Shown: positions 9,559 through 20,132 of the stretch, piece after piece
Layout: each line of letters starts with the position of its first letter
Position numbering within the stretch: position 1 is the first letter of the stretch
Source of the DNA: Gammaproteobacteria bacterium HGW-Gammaproteobacteria-2
GTDB taxonomy: Bacteria; Pseudomonadota; Gammaproteobacteria; Xanthomonadales; Xanthomonadaceae
DNA length: 64,000 nucleotides
Reading direction: 5' to 3'
Assembly: GCA_002840015.1 (NCBI GenBank)
Contig: PGZE01000014.1
Span: 1-64,000 of the forward strand
Program-made: the position numbers and the translations under genes
The notes under the pieces: generated by a model
Seen by the model: the letters and a program-made list of their open reading frames with translations, nothing else
Databases searched by the model: none
Told to the model about the DNA's origin: nothing

Positions 9559-10136
9559 TGGCAGCACGGCGTGGCAGAAAATCGCAGGCGAGGCGCAGTG
9601 GCGCCCCGCGTGGGGTGCCCAGCCTGGTCTGGTTGCTGCTCGCGGTGTTGCTGGGCGCTGTGCTGGCCGGTGTGGTGTTGATGCGTGACCGCATTGGCGA
9701 CAGCCTGGGCGTGCCACGGCCCAACCCCGCAGCCAAAGCTCCACCGCCGAGCGATCCACCGGTGGCGCAAAAACCGGTAACAAAAAAACCCGGCTATGAC
9801 TTCTACACTTTGTTGCCAGGCAAGGAAGTGGTGATCCCGGATTCCGAGCTCTCGGCAACCGCACGGCAGGAGCGCGCAACGCCCAAGCCGCAGGTTGCCA
9901 GCGACGCACGTTACCTGTTGCAGGCTGGCGCTTTCAGCGAGTCGGCGCGGGCCGAGGAAGTCAAGGCGCAAATCGCATTTACCGGAGAGTTCGCTCGCGT
10001 CGAGCCAGCCGTTATTTCCGGTAAAACCGTGTACCGGGTGATGCTGGGCCCGTATGCAAATGCACAGGCACTGGAAGCAGCCAAAGGCAAGCTCACCACC
10101 GCCGGCATCCAGTCGGTTGCGGTACGCGCGCGCTGA
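9558..10136 (+). CDS. SPOR-domain cell-division/peptidoglycan-binding protein (FtsN-like position)
   Basis: 192 residues: an Arg/Lys-rich cytoplasmic head, one membrane helix (about residues 26-46), a Pro-rich linker, and a C-terminal SPOR domain (RYLLQAGAFSESARAEEVKA to YRVMLGPYANAQALEAAKGK). SPOR domains bind denuded glycan strands at the septum. The gene after argS in many gammaproteobacteria encodes such a protein, often annotated FtsN. ATG 9558 overlaps the argS stop and gives the expected basic N-terminus. Confidence 0.88.
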   Translation: MAARRGRKSQARRSGAPRGVPSLVWLLLAVLLGAVLAGVVLMRDRIGDSLGVPRPNPAAKAPPPSDPPVAQKPVTKKPGYDFYTLLPGKEVVIPDSELSATARQERATPKPQVASDARYLLQAGAFSESARAEEVKAQIAFTGEFARVEPAVISGKTVYRVMLGPYANAQALEAAKGKLTTAGIQSVAVRAR

Positions 10137-10508
10137 GTTCACGGCGATGCCAAGGCGCCACTATCACTCCGGCGTATAGCCCGGGTTGAGGCCATCGGGT
10201 TTCGCCGCTACGCGGATATAACCCGGGCTACAACGGTGGACTGGGGTGCTTCAAGGCGTTCGCGTTAGCGCGCCTTGCGCGCGAAGCTTTGGCAAGCTTG
10301 TTCGCCGACAGGCCGGCTCCCACAGCAGCACGGATTGGCAGCAGTAGGGAACACAGTTGCTCGTATGTTGGCAATCACCCGCTTGCGGGGTTATACCGAT
10401 CACGTTTCCGGGGAAGCCGTTCGCTCCTTGAGGCAGGTGTTTCACTAACCTACAGATGAGCGATACCGCGTGTTTGCAGGAGCTCAACCTGTGAACGACG
10501 CAGCCGCC
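10137..10508. repeat. Gene-free gap holding an inverted repeat and a REP-like module
   Basis: Two repeat structures are visible. An 11-bp perfect inverted repeat (TAGCCCGGGTT at 10177-10187, AACCCGGGCTA at 10220-10230) frames about 32 bp. From about 10247 to 10332 lies, in reverse orientation, the same GC-rich module (reverse complement begins CTGTGGGAGCCGGCCTG) found at 23.5, 41.2 and 44.3 kb. No convincing coding sequence is seen. The gap lies between the SPOR gene and the rsmB remnant. Confidence 0.7.
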
Positions 10509-10630
10509 TCACAACGCCGCGCGTTTACGCAGCAACGCATAGAAAAATCCGTCCATGCCGTCTTCGCCGGGCAGGCGCTGCCGGCCGACGCCGCTGGCGT
10601 GGCCGTAGCGCGCATCCAGCGGCCACCGGG
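10509..10630 (-). pseudogene. Duplicated 3' end of rsmB (remnant)
   Basis: Positions 10520-10619 are identical, base for base, to 14965-15064, the last about 100 bp of the intact rsmB gene. Positions 10620-10630 then match 15111-15121, so the remnant carries a 46-bp internal deletion relative to rsmB. Read on the minus strand it encodes the C-terminal RsmB peptide including [19 protein letters not shown], then diverges before a stop. It has the same orientation as rsmB, 4.4 kb away, with the siderophore-receptor cargo between the two copies. Confidence 0.93.
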
Positions 10631-10826
10631 ATGAACGTGTTGTGTGCTTATTGTCGCGACAATTCGCCACATTCCGTGCAGAGGTTAGAACCGTTAATGT
10701 TGCGCCAAGGAATGCACTTCCATCAATGCGCGGTGACGCAGATACAGTCGCGTCGTGCGTTAGTGCGCTCATGCCACAGCAACTTGGCGCATCCAAATTG
10801 TTCTGCCTTTCAACGGGAAATCGTTC

Positions 10827-13076
10827 ATGTCAATCGGGAACAGTCGCATTCCACTTCGTCCAAAGCCGTGCGAGCATTTCGGATCGACTTGGCACCTCCG
10901 ACTTGCTTTGGTGATCGTCTTTGCCACGCTTGTACCCGTATCAGCAATCGCCCAATCCGATTCAAGCGCTGCAGGTGACGTGAGGACACCGGGTAGTACT
11001 TGTGTTGGAAGCGATGACAGTACGTGCTTGGACACAGTGGTAGTCACCGGTGCGCGCCCGGACAATTACCTGATCAAGGCAGCAACCTCGGCTACCAAAA
11101 CTGCCACTGAATTGCTGAAAACGCCGGTGTCAGTTCAGGTAGTTGCACAACAAGTGTTGCAAGACCAGCAAGTCACATCGCTGGACAAAGCCTTGCAGAA
11201 TGTTGCCGGGGTGGTGACCTTCTCAACCAACCAGGGTTTGAGCGACGGGTTTCTGATTCGTGGATTCGGCAGCAATACCACGTATCGCGATGGGTTCCTG
11301 CGCCCAGACATTCTCGGGGGTGGAACCTCCAAGGGCGAAACCGCGAACATCGAGCGCATTGAGGTGGTGAAGGGGCCGGGATCGGTGTTGTTTGGCCGCA
11401 CCGAGCCCGGCGGCTTGATCAATATCGTGACCAAGCAGCCTCTGGCCGAAAGCCGCACCACGGTGCAGCAGCAGGTTGGTTCGCATGCTTTCTATCGGAC
11501 CAGTATCGACTCCACTGGCGCGCTAGCGGACGACGAGTCGGCGCTTTATCGGGTCAACTTGTCGTACGTCGATTCCGACTCCTTCCGCGATTTCGTGAAG
11601 GACGAGGGGTACCTGCTGGCGCCCACCCTCAAGTACGTGTTCAGCGAGCAGACCAGTGCCTTGTTGGAGGTGGAGTATCAGAACTTCGACGACACGCCCG
11701 ACGGCGGTATCCTGCCCATCAACGGAAGACCGGCGAAGGTGCCGCGTTCGCGGGTGTTTTTCGAGCCTGAGAGCAACGTCAACGACGGTGATCGCCTGCT
11801 GGCGAGTTTGACATGGACGCACCGCTTCAATGCGCAGTGGGAACTGCGCCAGCGGGTACTGGGCGAGCGCTTCAAGATCGAAAATCTGACCTTGTTCACT
11901 GGCGCGCTGGATGCCGATGGGACGTTGGAGCGCTTCTTCAACAATGGCGGCAACGGGGACTCCAAGCGCTATTCGACGACGCTCGATCTCACCGGCAAGT
12001 TCTCCACTGGCGCGGTTGCGCATACGCTGTTGTTCGGAGTCGACTACTTCCGGGTGACCGATGCACTGATCGGGCTCAACTGCTGCGATGCCGCGCCGCC
12101 CTTCAACTTGTTCAACCCGGTATACAACCCCAACCCGCAGGTGTTCGATCCCGCCAACAATTTCGACTTGCACTTCAAGCAGTCGTTCTACGGCATCTAC
12201 GTTCAGGATCAGATCGAGCTGCCGGGCAACCTGCACTTGTTGGCAGGCGCGCGATACGACAACGCGCGTGGCAGTAGTGACGGTGTCACCACCACCCACA
12301 ATGATCGCATCACCCCACGCTTGGGCGCCTTGTGGCAGCCGGCGAGCAACACCTCGCTGTACGTCACGTACACGGAAAACTTTGGCGCCTCCAACAGCCT
12401 GTTCAACCCGCCGGATCGTCAATTGCCGCCGCAAACCGCTCAGCAATGGGAGGCGGGCGTGAAGACCGAATGGCTCGATGGCCGGCTCTCGGCCACGCTC
12501 TCGGCGTTTGATCTCACCAAGCAGAACACTGCCGTGGCCGATCCGCAAAACCCGAACCTGCAAATCGCAGTGGGCGAGGCGCGCACCAAGGGCTTTGAGT
12601 TCGAACTGATCGGCGCATTGGCGGAGGGCTGGCAGGTGATCGGTGGTTTGGCCTATATGCCATTTGCCAAAGTCACGCGGGATATCCAGCCGGTATTCGA
12701 CGATGCCGGTACTGTCGTGGGCAGCGGCCCCGGCTTCACCGGCAATCGCCTGTTCCTGGCGCCGCGTCGGCAGGCCAGCGTGTGGACCACTTACGCGGTG
12801 CAATCGGGCGCATGGCGCGGGTTGCGGCTGGGCGCGGGCGTGGTCGGACTGAGCCGTCGCTTCGGCGATCCGGGCAACAGTTACGTGTTGCCCGGATACG
12901 CGGTCGTCAACACGATGGTCAGCTTCGCATGGCAACTCGATGGCTACCGACTCACCGCGCAGCTGAACGCGGACAATCTGCTGGATCGCCGCTATTACCC
13001 TGGCAGCAACAGCGGTAGTTTCATCGGTGTTGGCGCTCCACGCAGCGTGTTGGCATCGCTCAAAGTGGAGTTCTGA
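10827..13076 (+). CDS. TonB-dependent siderophore receptor
   Basis: 749 residues: N-terminal signal region (about residues 1-43, with helix [20 protein letters not shown]), a TonB-box-like DTVVVTG, a plug domain ([47 protein letters not shown]), and a 22-strand-type barrel ending in the canonical aromatic VEF. The plug motifs are those of FhuA/FpvA-type ferric-siderophore receptors. No Fur box was recognised upstream. The stop overlaps the next start (TGATG), tying it to the PepSY protein. It belongs to the cargo bracketed by duplicated rsmB ends. Confidence 0.93.
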   Translation: MSIGNSRIPLRPKPCEHFGSTWHLRLALVIVFATLVPVSAIAQSDSSAAGDVRTPGSTCVGSDDSTCLDTVVVTGARPDNYLIKAATSATKTATELLKTPVSVQVVAQQVLQDQQVTSLDKALQNVAGVVTFSTNQGLSDGFLIRGFGSNTTYRDGFLRPDILGGGTSKGETANIERIEVVKGPGSVLFGRTEPGGLINIVTKQPLAESRTTVQQQVGSHAFYRTSIDSTGALADDESALYRVNLSYVDSDSFRDFVKDEGYLLAPTLKYVFSEQTSALLEVEYQNFDDTPDGGILPINGRPAKVPRSRVFFEPESNVNDGDRLLASLTWTHRFNAQWELRQRVLGERFKIENLTLFTGALDADGTLERFFNNGGNGDSKRYSTTLDLTGKFSTGAVAHTLLFGVDYFRVTDALIGLNCCDAAPPFNLFNPVYNPNPQVFDPANNFDLHFKQSFYGIYVQDQIELPGNLHLLAGARYDNARGSSDGVTTTHNDRITPRLGALWQPASNTSLYVTYTENFGASNSLFNPPDRQLPPQTAQQWEAGVKTEWLDGRLSATLSAFDLTKQNTAVADPQNPNLQIAVGEARTKGFEFELIGALAEGWQVIGGLAYMPFAKVTRDIQPVFDDAGTVVGSGPGFTGNRLFLAPRRQASVWTTYAVQSGAWRGLRLGAGVVGLSRRFGDPGNSYVLPGYAVVNTMVSFAWQLDGYRLTAQLNADNLLDRRYYPGSNSGSFIGVGAPRSVLASLKVEF

Positions 13077-14347
13077 TGCGTTGGTCGCCGCGCGCGGCCT
13101 TGGTCCGTCTGCATCGGTGGGCGGGCCTGTACATGGCCATCTTTCTGGTGGTGGCGGGTTCTACCGGGGTGCTGCTGGCGTTTTTGGGCGATCTGGAAGT
13201 TGCGCTCAATCCCGAGTATCGGATCATCGAGCCCGTCGATGCACGCTTCCAGCCACTGCTGTTGCACCAGCAATTGCAGCGACGGTTTGCGGGTGCGCGC
13301 ATCGATTCGATTCCGCTGTATCACCCGCCGGGCGAGGCATTGCATTGGTGGATGCAACTACCGGACCCGGACCACCCCGGCGAGCATGTGGAGAGCGATG
13401 TCGTCATCCACCCTTACACCGGCGCGGAACTGTCGCGCCGCACCACCTCGATCTGGCCGGTCAACCGCAAGAATCTGATGGCTTTTGTTTACCGGCTGCA
13501 CTATTCAATGGCGCTTGGCAACGTGGGTCTTTGGTTGTTTGGCGTGGCAGCGCTGGTTTGGACCTTCGACAGTTTCATCGGCTTCTGGCTGACCTTGCCG
13601 CGTCTGGTGCGCGACCCGCGCCGGGAACGGCGCAATGCCCAAGCACCACCTCGCGATGGCTGGTTTCGGCGATGGTCGCCGGCATGGCGCGTGCGTTGGG
13701 GTGGTTCGAGGGGCAAGCGGCATTTTGACCTGCATCGGGCAACCGGCTTGTGGCTGTTCCCGTTGCTGCTGGCGATCGCGTGGGCGGGGGTTTCGTTCAA
13801 CCTGGGCGACTGGGTCTATCGACCGACGATGCATGCACTGTTTGGCATGACCGAGCCCATGACATGGCTGCCGAAGGCTGCCGCACCGCGCGAGCAGCCG
13901 GAATTGCCTTGGCTCGACGCATATCACCAAGCCCAGATGACGATGGCGCAGCAGGCGCAGTTGCAGGGTTTCGGAGTACTGCGTGAGCAGTCATTGCGAT
14001 ATGAGCCCACCGTCGACGCGGTGGTGTTTTCGGTGCTGAGTGATCGCGATATCGCAACACGATGGGGCCACACCGAGCTGTGGCTGGATGGCAGCACCGG
14101 GCGGATGCTGGCGTTGGAACTTCCCAGCGGTGTCAACTCAGGGAGAACATTGACCAGTTGGGTGGTAGCTATTCACACGGCGGCATTTGGTGGCCGGGCG
14201 ATGCAGGCGCTGATCGCGCTGGTTGGCCTTGGGGTAGTAGTTTTGTCGCTTACCGGCGTCGCAATCTGGCTGCGCAAGCGCCGTGCTGCCAGTGCCGCGA
14301 ACGCCGATCGCGGAAGCTGTAAGCGCTTTGACAACTACACGGCGTGA
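13076..14347 (+). CDS. PepSY-associated TM-helix membrane protein (putative iron/siderophore-uptake partner)
   Basis: 423 residues with four clear membrane segments: near residues 18-40 (MAIFLVVAGSTGVLLAFLG), about 150-170, about 225-245, and a C-terminal one (ALIALVGLGVVVLSLTGVAIWL). Conserved His residues sit at the first helix (RLHRWAGLY). PepSY_TM proteins accompany siderophore receptors in many proteobacteria, and some reduce ferric-siderophores in the periplasm. That role is an inference from family and coupling with the upstream receptor. Confidence 0.85.
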   Translation: MRWSPRAALVRLHRWAGLYMAIFLVVAGSTGVLLAFLGDLEVALNPEYRIIEPVDARFQPLLLHQQLQRRFAGARIDSIPLYHPPGEALHWWMQLPDPDHPGEHVESDVVIHPYTGAELSRRTTSIWPVNRKNLMAFVYRLHYSMALGNVGLWLFGVAALVWTFDSFIGFWLTLPRLVRDPRRERRNAQAPPRDGWFRRWSPAWRVRWGGSRGKRHFDLHRATGLWLFPLLLAIAWAGVSFNLGDWVYRPTMHALFGMTEPMTWLPKAAAPREQPELPWLDAYHQAQMTMAQQAQLQGFGVLREQSLRYEPTVDAVVFSVLSDRDIATRWGHTELWLDGSTGRMLALELPSGVNSGRTLTSWVVAIHTAAFGGRAMQALIALVGLGVVVLSLTGVAIWLRKRRAASAANADRGSCKRFDNYTA

Positions 14348-14409
14348 GAAGTAGCGGCGCCATTTACGACCGTGCTTGACGGATGAATGTTTATTCAGGA
14401 CTCAATGCA

Positions 14410-14889
14410 ATGAAGACGATGGCTGTGCGTGTGTTGATAGGTTTTTGGATAGTGTTTCTGGTGTGGCTCGCTGGATTTACTGTCGGCGCAGCTGCCAATG
14501 CGGACGTGTTGGTATGGGCGTCGATCCCGCTGACCCTGATACCTATTGCCGGCTTGTACTTTCTGCCCGCCAACGCCGAGCGTGCCGGTTGGGCGTTGTT
14601 CACAGTGTGGCTTGGATCCACATATGCGGCTCTTGGCACTCCACTGGAACTGGGAGTGTTTGGCCTGATTTGCGTGTTCGCAATCCTGGGTTATTTTCGC
14701 TCATCGTGGTTATTCGTGATCAGTTGGTTTGGCCACATCGCGTGGGACTTCGTGCCGCGCTCCCTGCCTGATCTGTACCTTGATCTTCCTGCCGCTTGCA
14801 TGCTGTTTGATGGTGCTATCGGGCTGTACTTGGCGTGGCGCATACGCCGGGGAACGCTGAGTGTGCGGCCGATTGGCTTTGCGCTGTGA
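14410..14889 (+). CDS. Small integral membrane protein of unknown function (DUF6010-like?)
   Basis: 159 residues from ATG 14410 (preceded by AGGA); an in-frame ATG at 14383 would add nine. Five hydrophobic helices are visible, with a conserved-looking HIAWDFVPR motif before the last pair. The HxxWD pattern recalls DUF6010, but that is a tentative memory match. It is the last gene of the iron-uptake cargo, about 60 nt after the PepSY gene, and may belong to the same transcript. Function not known. Confidence 0.65.
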   Translation: MKTMAVRVLIGFWIVFLVWLAGFTVGAAANADVLVWASIPLTLIPIAGLYFLPANAERAGWALFTVWLGSTYAALGTPLELGVFGLICVFAILGYFRSSWLFVISWFGHIAWDFVPRSLPDLYLDLPAACMLFDGAIGLYLAWRIRRGTLSVRPIGFAL

Positions 14890-14956
14890 CGGGCCGTCGC
14901 TGGGCAAGATGCACATTTAGCTGCTGGAGGCTACCAAGCGCTGCGCGCAACCCGGA

Positions 14957-16234
14957 TCAACAGTCGCGTTTACGCAGCAACGCATAGAAAAATCCGTCCA
15001 TGCCGTCTTCGCCGGGCAGGCGCTGCCGGCCGACGCCGCTGGCGTGGCCGTAGCGCGCATCCAGTTCGTGGTTCTCGGCAGCCAGCAGCGAACAGGTGGC
15101 ATACAGCATGCGGCCACCGGGGCGCAGTAGCGGCCACAGCGCCTTGAGCAGACGTGCCTGGGTTTTGACCAGCGCTGGCAGGTCGCTGGCGCGACGGTTC
15201 CATTTGATGTCGGGCTGGCGGCGGATGATGCCGGTGGCCGAACACGGTGCATCAAGCAGGATCGCGTCATACGGCGTCTTGTCCCACCAACGCGCTGGCT
15301 GTGTAGCGTCGGCAGCAATCAAGGTGACGGGGATGCGATGGCCGAGGCGATCCAGGGTTTGCCGCACGCGGGCGAGCCGGCCTGGTTCCAGATCGATTGC
15401 GGTGAGTTCAACCGCGCCGGCCACTTCCAGAATATGCGCCGATTTGCCACCCGGGGCAGCGCAGGCATCGAGGATGCGTTCGCCCGCCTGCGGCGCCAGC
15501 GCCTCGACCGCGAGTTGCGCGGAGCCGTCGTGGACGCTGAGCCAGCCCGCATCCCAGCCGGGCAAGGCGGTCGGGGACGAGGCTTGATCCATGCGCAGTG
15601 CCATCGTTGGAAATGCCGGTGCCTGTGCGCTGAAACCGGCTTCGGTGAGCCGCGCTACTGCGTCCTCGCGGCTGGCGCGGCGCGCATTCACCCGTAGCCA
15701 CTGCGGCGCCTGCTCATTGTTGGCGGCAAGGATTTGCGGCCAGTGTTCGGGCCAGTCGTGGTGCAGGGCGCGCAGCAACCAGTTCGGATGGCTCAGGCGG
15801 ATGCCGTCGTCGCTGGTCTGCGGCCACGGTTCGCGGGTGGCGCGACGCAGCAGGCCGTTCACCAGCCCGACCAGCTTGGGTTGGCCGAGTGTGCGCGCGG
15901 CTTCGGCGGTGGCCGAAAGCGCGGCATGGGGCGGCAACGCCAGGGCATCAAGCTGTGCCAGCCCGACCAACAGCAATGCCCGCACTGCGTTTTGCGCAGC
16001 CGGCAGCGGCCGTGGCACCCAACTGTCGATCACATACTCGTAGCGACGGCGATGGCGCAGCACGGCAAATACCAGCGCTTCGAGCAGGGCGCGATCACGC
16101 GGATCGGCGATCGTCGGCAGGCGTTCGGCAAGCAGCGGGCGCAAGGAGCGGCCCTGTTCCAGCACCGCGACCAAGGTGCTGGCAGCCAGGGCGCGAATGG
16201 CTGCGCCGGAGGAATTCGTCGCGATGGTGCTCAT
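14957..16234 (-). CDS. rsmB: 16S rRNA (cytosine-967-C5) methyltransferase RsmB
   Basis: 425 residues: an N-terminal NusB-like RNA-binding domain (about 1-145) and a SAM-dependent m5C methyltransferase domain. SAM motif I is [17 protein letters not shown]. Motif [12 protein letters not shown] and motif [13 protein letters not shown] supply the two catalytic-region cysteines. The start overlaps the fmt stop by 4 nt (ATGA). The final 100 bp are duplicated exactly at 10520-10619, on the far side of the siderophore cargo; this gene itself is intact. Confidence 0.96.
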   Translation of the reverse strand: MSTIATNSSGAAIRALAASTLVAVLEQGRSLRPLLAERLPTIADPRDRALLEALVFAVLRHRRRYEYVIDSWVPRPLPAAQNAVRALLLVGLAQLDALALPPHAALSATAEAARTLGQPKLVGLVNGLLRRATREPWPQTSDDGIRLSHPNWLLRALHHDWPEHWPQILAANNEQAPQWLRVNARRASREDAVARLTEAGFSAQAPAFPTMALRMDQASSPTALPGWDAGWLSVHDGSAQLAVEALAPQAGERILDACAAPGGKSAHILEVAGAVELTAIDLEPGRLARVRQTLDRLGHRIPVTLIAADATQPARWWDKTPYDAILLDAPCSATGIIRRQPDIKWNRRASDLPALVKTQARLLKALWPLLRPGGRMLYATCSLLAAENHELDARYGHASGVGRQRLPGEDGMDGFFYALLRKRDC

Positions 16235-17163
16235 GAAGCTTGCAGTGCCGGACGCGCATTGAGGTAATCGCGCGCGGCCAGCGCCTTGCCGCCGTCACGT
16301 TGCACCGTGAGCAGACGCAGCACGCCCTCAGCACAGGCGACATCGATGCCGTCGCGACCGGTGGTCACGACGCTGCCTGGTGTTGCCGGGCTGGATTCGT
16401 TCAGCGCGACGGCGGCGTGGATGCGCACGCGTTCGCCCGCCAGTTCGGCCTCTGCGATTGGCCACGGGTTGAAGGCGCGGACCTTGCGTGCCAACGCGGT
16501 AGCCGGCTGGCTCCAGTCGAGTCGTGCTTCGGCCTTGTCCAGTTTGTGCGCATAGGTGACGCCGACATCGGGCTGCGTAGCGGGCTGCGGGCGCAAGCCG
16601 GCGCGCAGCAGCGCCAAGCCATCGCGCAGCACCTGCGCGCCAAGTTCAGCGAGGCGATCATGCAGGTTGCCAGCGTCTTCGGATTCGTCGATTGGCGTAC
16701 TCAGTTGCAACAATACCGGCCCGGTGTCGAGGCCGCGCGCCATTTGCATCAGGCATACGCCGGTTTCGCTGTCGCCGGCTTCGATGGCGCGCTGGATCGG
16801 CGCCGCGCCGCGCCAACGCGGCAGCAAAGAGGCGTGTACGTTCCAGCAGCCGTAACGGGGAATTTCCAGCACCGCCTTGGGCAGAATCAGGCCATAGGCG
16901 ACCACAATCAACAGGTCCGGGGCCAGGTCGCGCAAGGCGTGCTGTGCGGCCGGATCGCGCAGCGTTTGTGGTTGCATGATCGGCACAGCGAAAGCCTGTG
17001 CAGCTTGTTTCACCGGTGAGGCAGTAAGTGCGCGGCCACGCCCGGCCGGGCGGTCGGGCTGCGTGTACACGGCCACCAACTCGTTGTGGGCGGCAGCAGC
17101 GTGCAGCGAAGACACGGCAAACTCGGGTGTTCCAGCGAACACCAGGCGCAGGGATTGGGTCAT
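16231..17163 (-). CDS. fmt: Methionyl-tRNA formyltransferase
   Basis: 310 residues. Formylates initiator Met-tRNA using 10-formyl-THF. The N-terminal Rossmann domain opens with [15 protein letters not shown]. The signature [16 protein letters not shown] holds the catalytic Asn-His pair, and the LDTGP segment follows. A C-terminal OB-like domain begins near residue 210. It lies 4 nt after def and overlaps rsmB, the standard def-fmt-rsmB order. Confidence 0.97.
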   Translation of the reverse strand: MTQSLRLVFAGTPEFAVSSLHAAAAHNELVAVYTQPDRPAGRGRALTASPVKQAAQAFAVPIMQPQTLRDPAAQHALRDLAPDLLIVVAYGLILPKAVLEIPRYGCWNVHASLLPRWRGAAPIQRAIEAGDSETGVCLMQMARGLDTGPVLLQLSTPIDESEDAGNLHDRLAELGAQVLRDGLALLRAGLRPQPATQPDVGVTYAHKLDKAEARLDWSQPATALARKVRAFNPWPIAEAELAGERVRIHAAVALNESSPATPGSVVTTGRDGIDVACAEGVLRLLTVQRDGGKALAARDYLNARPALQAS

Positions 17164-17167
17164 TGGC

Positions 17168-17680
17168 TCAGGCAGCGTCGGTTTCGGTACGGCGCTGCTT
17201 TTGCAGCTTTTTGCGCACCATCTCGCGTTTCAGCGACGAGAGGTAATCAACGAACAATTTGCCCTCAAGGTGATCCATTTCATGCTGGATGCAGACTGCC
17301 AGCAGGCCATCGGCATCCATTTCAAACACCTTGCCGTGGCGATCCAGCGCACGCACGCGAACGCGCTCGGCACGGCTGACTTTGGCGAAAATGGTGGGCA
17401 CCGAGAGGCAACCTTCCTCGCAGTTCTGTTCGCCATCGCGTTCCAGGATTTCCGGGTTGACGAACACCAGTGGCTGATTCTTGTCCTCGGATACGTCGAT
17501 CACCATGAAGCGCAGGTGGACATCAACCTGCGTCGCGGCCAGGCCAACGCCGGGCGCGGCGTACATGGTTTCGAACATGTCGTCGAACAGGTTGCGTAGC
17601 GCGTCATCCACCGCAGCCACCGGTTTGGCACGGGTGCGCAGGCGCGGATCGGGGAACTCCAGGATGGTTAGTTTGGCCAT
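17168..17680 (-). CDS. def: Peptide deformylase
   Basis: 170 residues from ATG 17680, which gives the normal family start ([15 protein letters not shown]). It removes the formyl group from nascent proteins. All three metal-site motifs are present: [15 protein letters not shown] (Cys ligand) and QHEMDHLEG (two His ligands and catalytic Glu). A Lys/Arg-rich tail ends the protein. It is first in the def-fmt-rsmB operon and divergent from the LysM gene. Confidence 0.97.
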   Translation of the reverse strand: MAKLTILEFPDPRLRTRAKPVAAVDDALRNLFDDMFETMYAAPGVGLAATQVDVHLRFMVIDVSEDKNQPLVFVNPEILERDGEQNCEEGCLSVPTIFAKVSRAERVRVRALDRHGKVFEMDADGLLAVCIQHEMDHLEGKLFVDYLSSLKREMVRKKLQKQRRTETDAA

Positions 17681-17819
17681 GGTTTTGATAGTGGGGGCGC
17701 TAGTGTCGCCGGGCAAGACTCGGTGACATAGTGTAACCGGCGAGCGGGCCATTTTCGTTGTGCCCGAACTTGGGCTATAGTCGGCACTGTCTGCCCAGTA
17801 AATCAGGAAGTTGGCCGCC
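17681..17819. promoter_or_regulatory. Divergent promoter region of def and the LysM gene
   Basis: A 139-bp gap between two start codons facing away from each other. For the plus-strand LysM gene, TATAGT at 17776-17781 is a reasonable -10 with only a weak -35 (TTTCGT region) upstream. On the minus strand, TACACT in the middle of the gap could serve def. These are visual matches only. Confidence 0.35.
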
Positions 17820-18947
17820 ATGCTTAAACGGCTTCTTGCAGTATTTGCGGTTGCGTTGCTGACTCTCGCCACCTATGCGGTGGCTCAGGATCTGCGGCCC
17901 GACCACCCCAGCACCTACACCGTGCGCAAAGGCGACACGTTGTGGGATATTGCTGCCCGCTTCCTGACCAAGCCTTGGCTATGGCCGGAAATCTGGCAGG
18001 CCAACCCGCAGATCGCCAACCCGCACCGGATTTATCCCGGCGATGTGATCAGCCTGGCTTACCTTGATGGTGAAGCGCGCTTGCAGGTGACCGAGCGCCA
18101 GCCGCAGATCAACGAATACCCGATCAGCCCGATTCCGCTGGCACAAATCGAGCCGTTCTTGCGTGATCTGCGCATCCTCGAGAGCGTCGATGACTTGCCT
18201 TACGTCATTTCGCTGGATGAAGGGCGCCTGCGCGGCGCGGCCGGGCAGTTGATCTATGTGCGCGGCCTGCAGGACGCACATAACGGTGATACCTACGCCG
18301 TGGTGCGCCCAACCGTGCGCTACGCGCGCATCGACGACGACGGTGAAACCCGCCGCACCCGCGCCACTGATCTGGATTGGCGTGGCAAGGCCGAGCGTGG
18401 CATCGAGTGGGCCAAAACCTGGCGCGATGTTGCCAGTGGTGGCAAGGAACCGCTGGGTTACGAGGTAATGACCCAGGCACGGGCGCAGGTGATCGCCATT
18501 GAGGGCGAGGCGGCCAGTCTGCTGGTGCTCGATGAAGGCCGTGACATCCGCGAGGGTGATCGCTTGGTGGCGGTAACACCGCAACCGTATGACCTGGAGT
18601 TTGTCCCGCATCCGCCACGCGCGATTCCCGCTGGCGCGCGCGTCATGGCGGTTGCTGATGGCATCAATGGTGGCTCGCTGAGTGTGGTAGCGCTGTCGAT
18701 GGGTGCCCGTGAGGGCGTTGAAAACGGTCAGGTGTATTCGATCTGGGGTGAAGGCCCGAAGGTACCGGATCGGGTAAAGCACGGCACTTACAGCGGCGCG
18801 GTATGGGATAGCACCAAGGTGCCCGATGCGTTTTCCGGCCATGTGATGGTGTTCCGCACCTTCGACAAGGTCAGTTACGGCCTGGTCATGGATGGGGTGC
18901 GTCAGGTTCGCCCCGGCAACCTGCTCAAGCAGCCCGATAGCTACTGA
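17820..18947 (+). CDS. LysM-domain secreted protein
   Basis: 375 residues from ATG 17820 (AGGAAG upstream). A signal peptide ends near AQA-like VAQD (about residue 23). A single LysM domain follows ([18 protein letters not shown] to [14 protein letters not shown]), which binds peptidoglycan. The remaining 280 residues have two beta-rich repeats with GDTYAVVRP and EGDRLVAV-type strands. The same LysM protein lies between def and dprA across gammaproteobacteria; its exact role is not established. Confidence 0.9.
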   Translation: MLKRLLAVFAVALLTLATYAVAQDLRPDHPSTYTVRKGDTLWDIAARFLTKPWLWPEIWQANPQIANPHRIYPGDVISLAYLDGEARLQVTERQPQINEYPISPIPLAQIEPFLRDLRILESVDDLPYVISLDEGRLRGAAGQLIYVRGLQDAHNGDTYAVVRPTVRYARIDDDGETRRTRATDLDWRGKAERGIEWAKTWRDVASGGKEPLGYEVMTQARAQVIAIEGEAASLLVLDEGRDIREGDRLVAVTPQPYDLEFVPHPPRAIPAGARVMAVADGINGGSLSVVALSMGAREGVENGQVYSIWGEGPKVPDRVKHGTYSGAVWDSTKVPDAFSGHVMVFRTFDKVSYGLVMDGVRQVRPGNLLKQPDSY

Positions 18948-18952
18948 GTTTC

Positions 18953-20092
18953 GTGGGCGCGGTTGCTGCGGCTGAAAACGCGCTGGCATGGCTGGCACTG
19001 GTGCGTGCCAGCAACAGCGCGGTGTCGCTGCGCCGCTTGATCGATAGCCATGGTAATGCGCCGGCAGCGTTGGCTGCCGGTGCAAGCGCATGGCGGGCCG
19101 CAGGGCTGTCCGATGGCAGCGTTGAAGCCTTGCGCAAGCCCGACCCGAATGTGCTTGAGCGTGATCGCGCCTGGCTCGCCAAGGCACCCAATCATGTGCT
19201 GGGTTGGGACGACCCCGACTACCCGGCCTTGTTGCGACGGATATCCAGCCCGCCAGCATGCTTGTTCGTGGTCGGTGAGGTGGCGGCGCTGTGGCAACCG
19301 CAGATTGCCATCGTGGGCAGCCGCTCGCCCAGCGCCGGTGGCCGCGACAATGCGCGTGCGTTTGCAACCTCCTTTGCCAGAGCCGGTTTGACCGTTACCA
19401 GCGGCTTGGCGTCGGGTATTGATGGTGCCGCACATGCCGCTGCGCTGGATGCCGGTGCGTACACCGTGGCGGTGATGGCTACCGGGCCGGATCGCGTATA
19501 CCCGCCCGCGCACCGCGATCTGGCAACCCGCATCGCCCATCACGGCGCACTGATTACCGAGTTTGCACCCGGCGCCGAGGCGCGCCGCGAGTACTTTCCC
19601 AGTCGCAATCGCATCATTGCCGGCTTGTCGCTGGGTACCCTGGTGGTGGAGGCTGCCGAGCGTTCGGGTGCGCTGATTACCGCGCGTCTGGCTGGTGACG
19701 CCGGGCGCGAGGTGTTCGCCATTCCCGGGTCAATCCACAACCCGGTGGCGCGCGGCTGCCATCGCCTGATCCGCCAGGGGGCGGCCTTGGTGGAAACCGC
19801 CGACGAGGTCATTGCTGCACTGGGCCCGGTGGCCAGCGAGCTGGCCGATGCGCTGCGCACGCGCCTGCACGACGCTGCCGCAACCCCGCCAGCAGCGCCT
19901 GAAGCCGCCAGTGAGCGCGATCCCGCATTTCGCCAAGTGCTTGCGGCACTGGCCTTCGACCCGGTCGGGATCGACCAGTTGGCCGAACGCACTGGATTGA
20001 CGGTAGCAGCCCTGTCATCCATGCTGTTGATCATGGAAATGGAAGGTCTGGTGAGTGCCGGGCATGGCCGATACTCTCGGCGCGTCGGATGA
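18953..20092 (+). CDS. dprA: DNA-processing protein DprA
   Basis: 379 residues from GTG 18953, 5 nt after the LysM stop. DprA loads RecA onto incoming single-stranded DNA in natural transformation. It has an N-terminal SAM-like helical part, the Rossmann core with [26 protein letters not shown] and [15 protein letters not shown], and a C-terminal winged-helix (DML1-type) domain. Its presence fits a potentially transformable host, which bears on the imported-looking cargo blocks nearby. Confidence 0.95.
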   Translation: MGAVAAAENALAWLALVRASNSAVSLRRLIDSHGNAPAALAAGASAWRAAGLSDGSVEALRKPDPNVLERDRAWLAKAPNHVLGWDDPDYPALLRRISSPPACLFVVGEVAALWQPQIAIVGSRSPSAGGRDNARAFATSFARAGLTVTSGLASGIDGAAHAAALDAGAYTVAVMATGPDRVYPPAHRDLATRIAHHGALITEFAPGAEARREYFPSRNRIIAGLSLGTLVVEAAERSGALITARLAGDAGREVFAIPGSIHNPVARGCHRLIRQGAALVETADEVIAALGPVASELADALRTRLHDAAATPPAAPEAASERDPAFRQVLAALAFDPVGIDQLAERTGLTVAALSSMLLIMEMEGLVSAGHGRYSRRVG

Positions 20093-20132
20093 CCTGCTTT
20101 GCACCGCGCCGTTTTGGCGCAGGCTGAGGATA

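Noticed and set aside
10640-10826. Fur box upstream of the siderophore receptor
   Set aside because: No stretch resembling the alternating GATAAT/ATTATC pattern was found in the 190 bp before the start.
11523-12935. A 470-codon minus-strand open frame inside the siderophore receptor
   Set aside because: High-GC shadow frame; the plus-strand receptor motifs are unambiguous.
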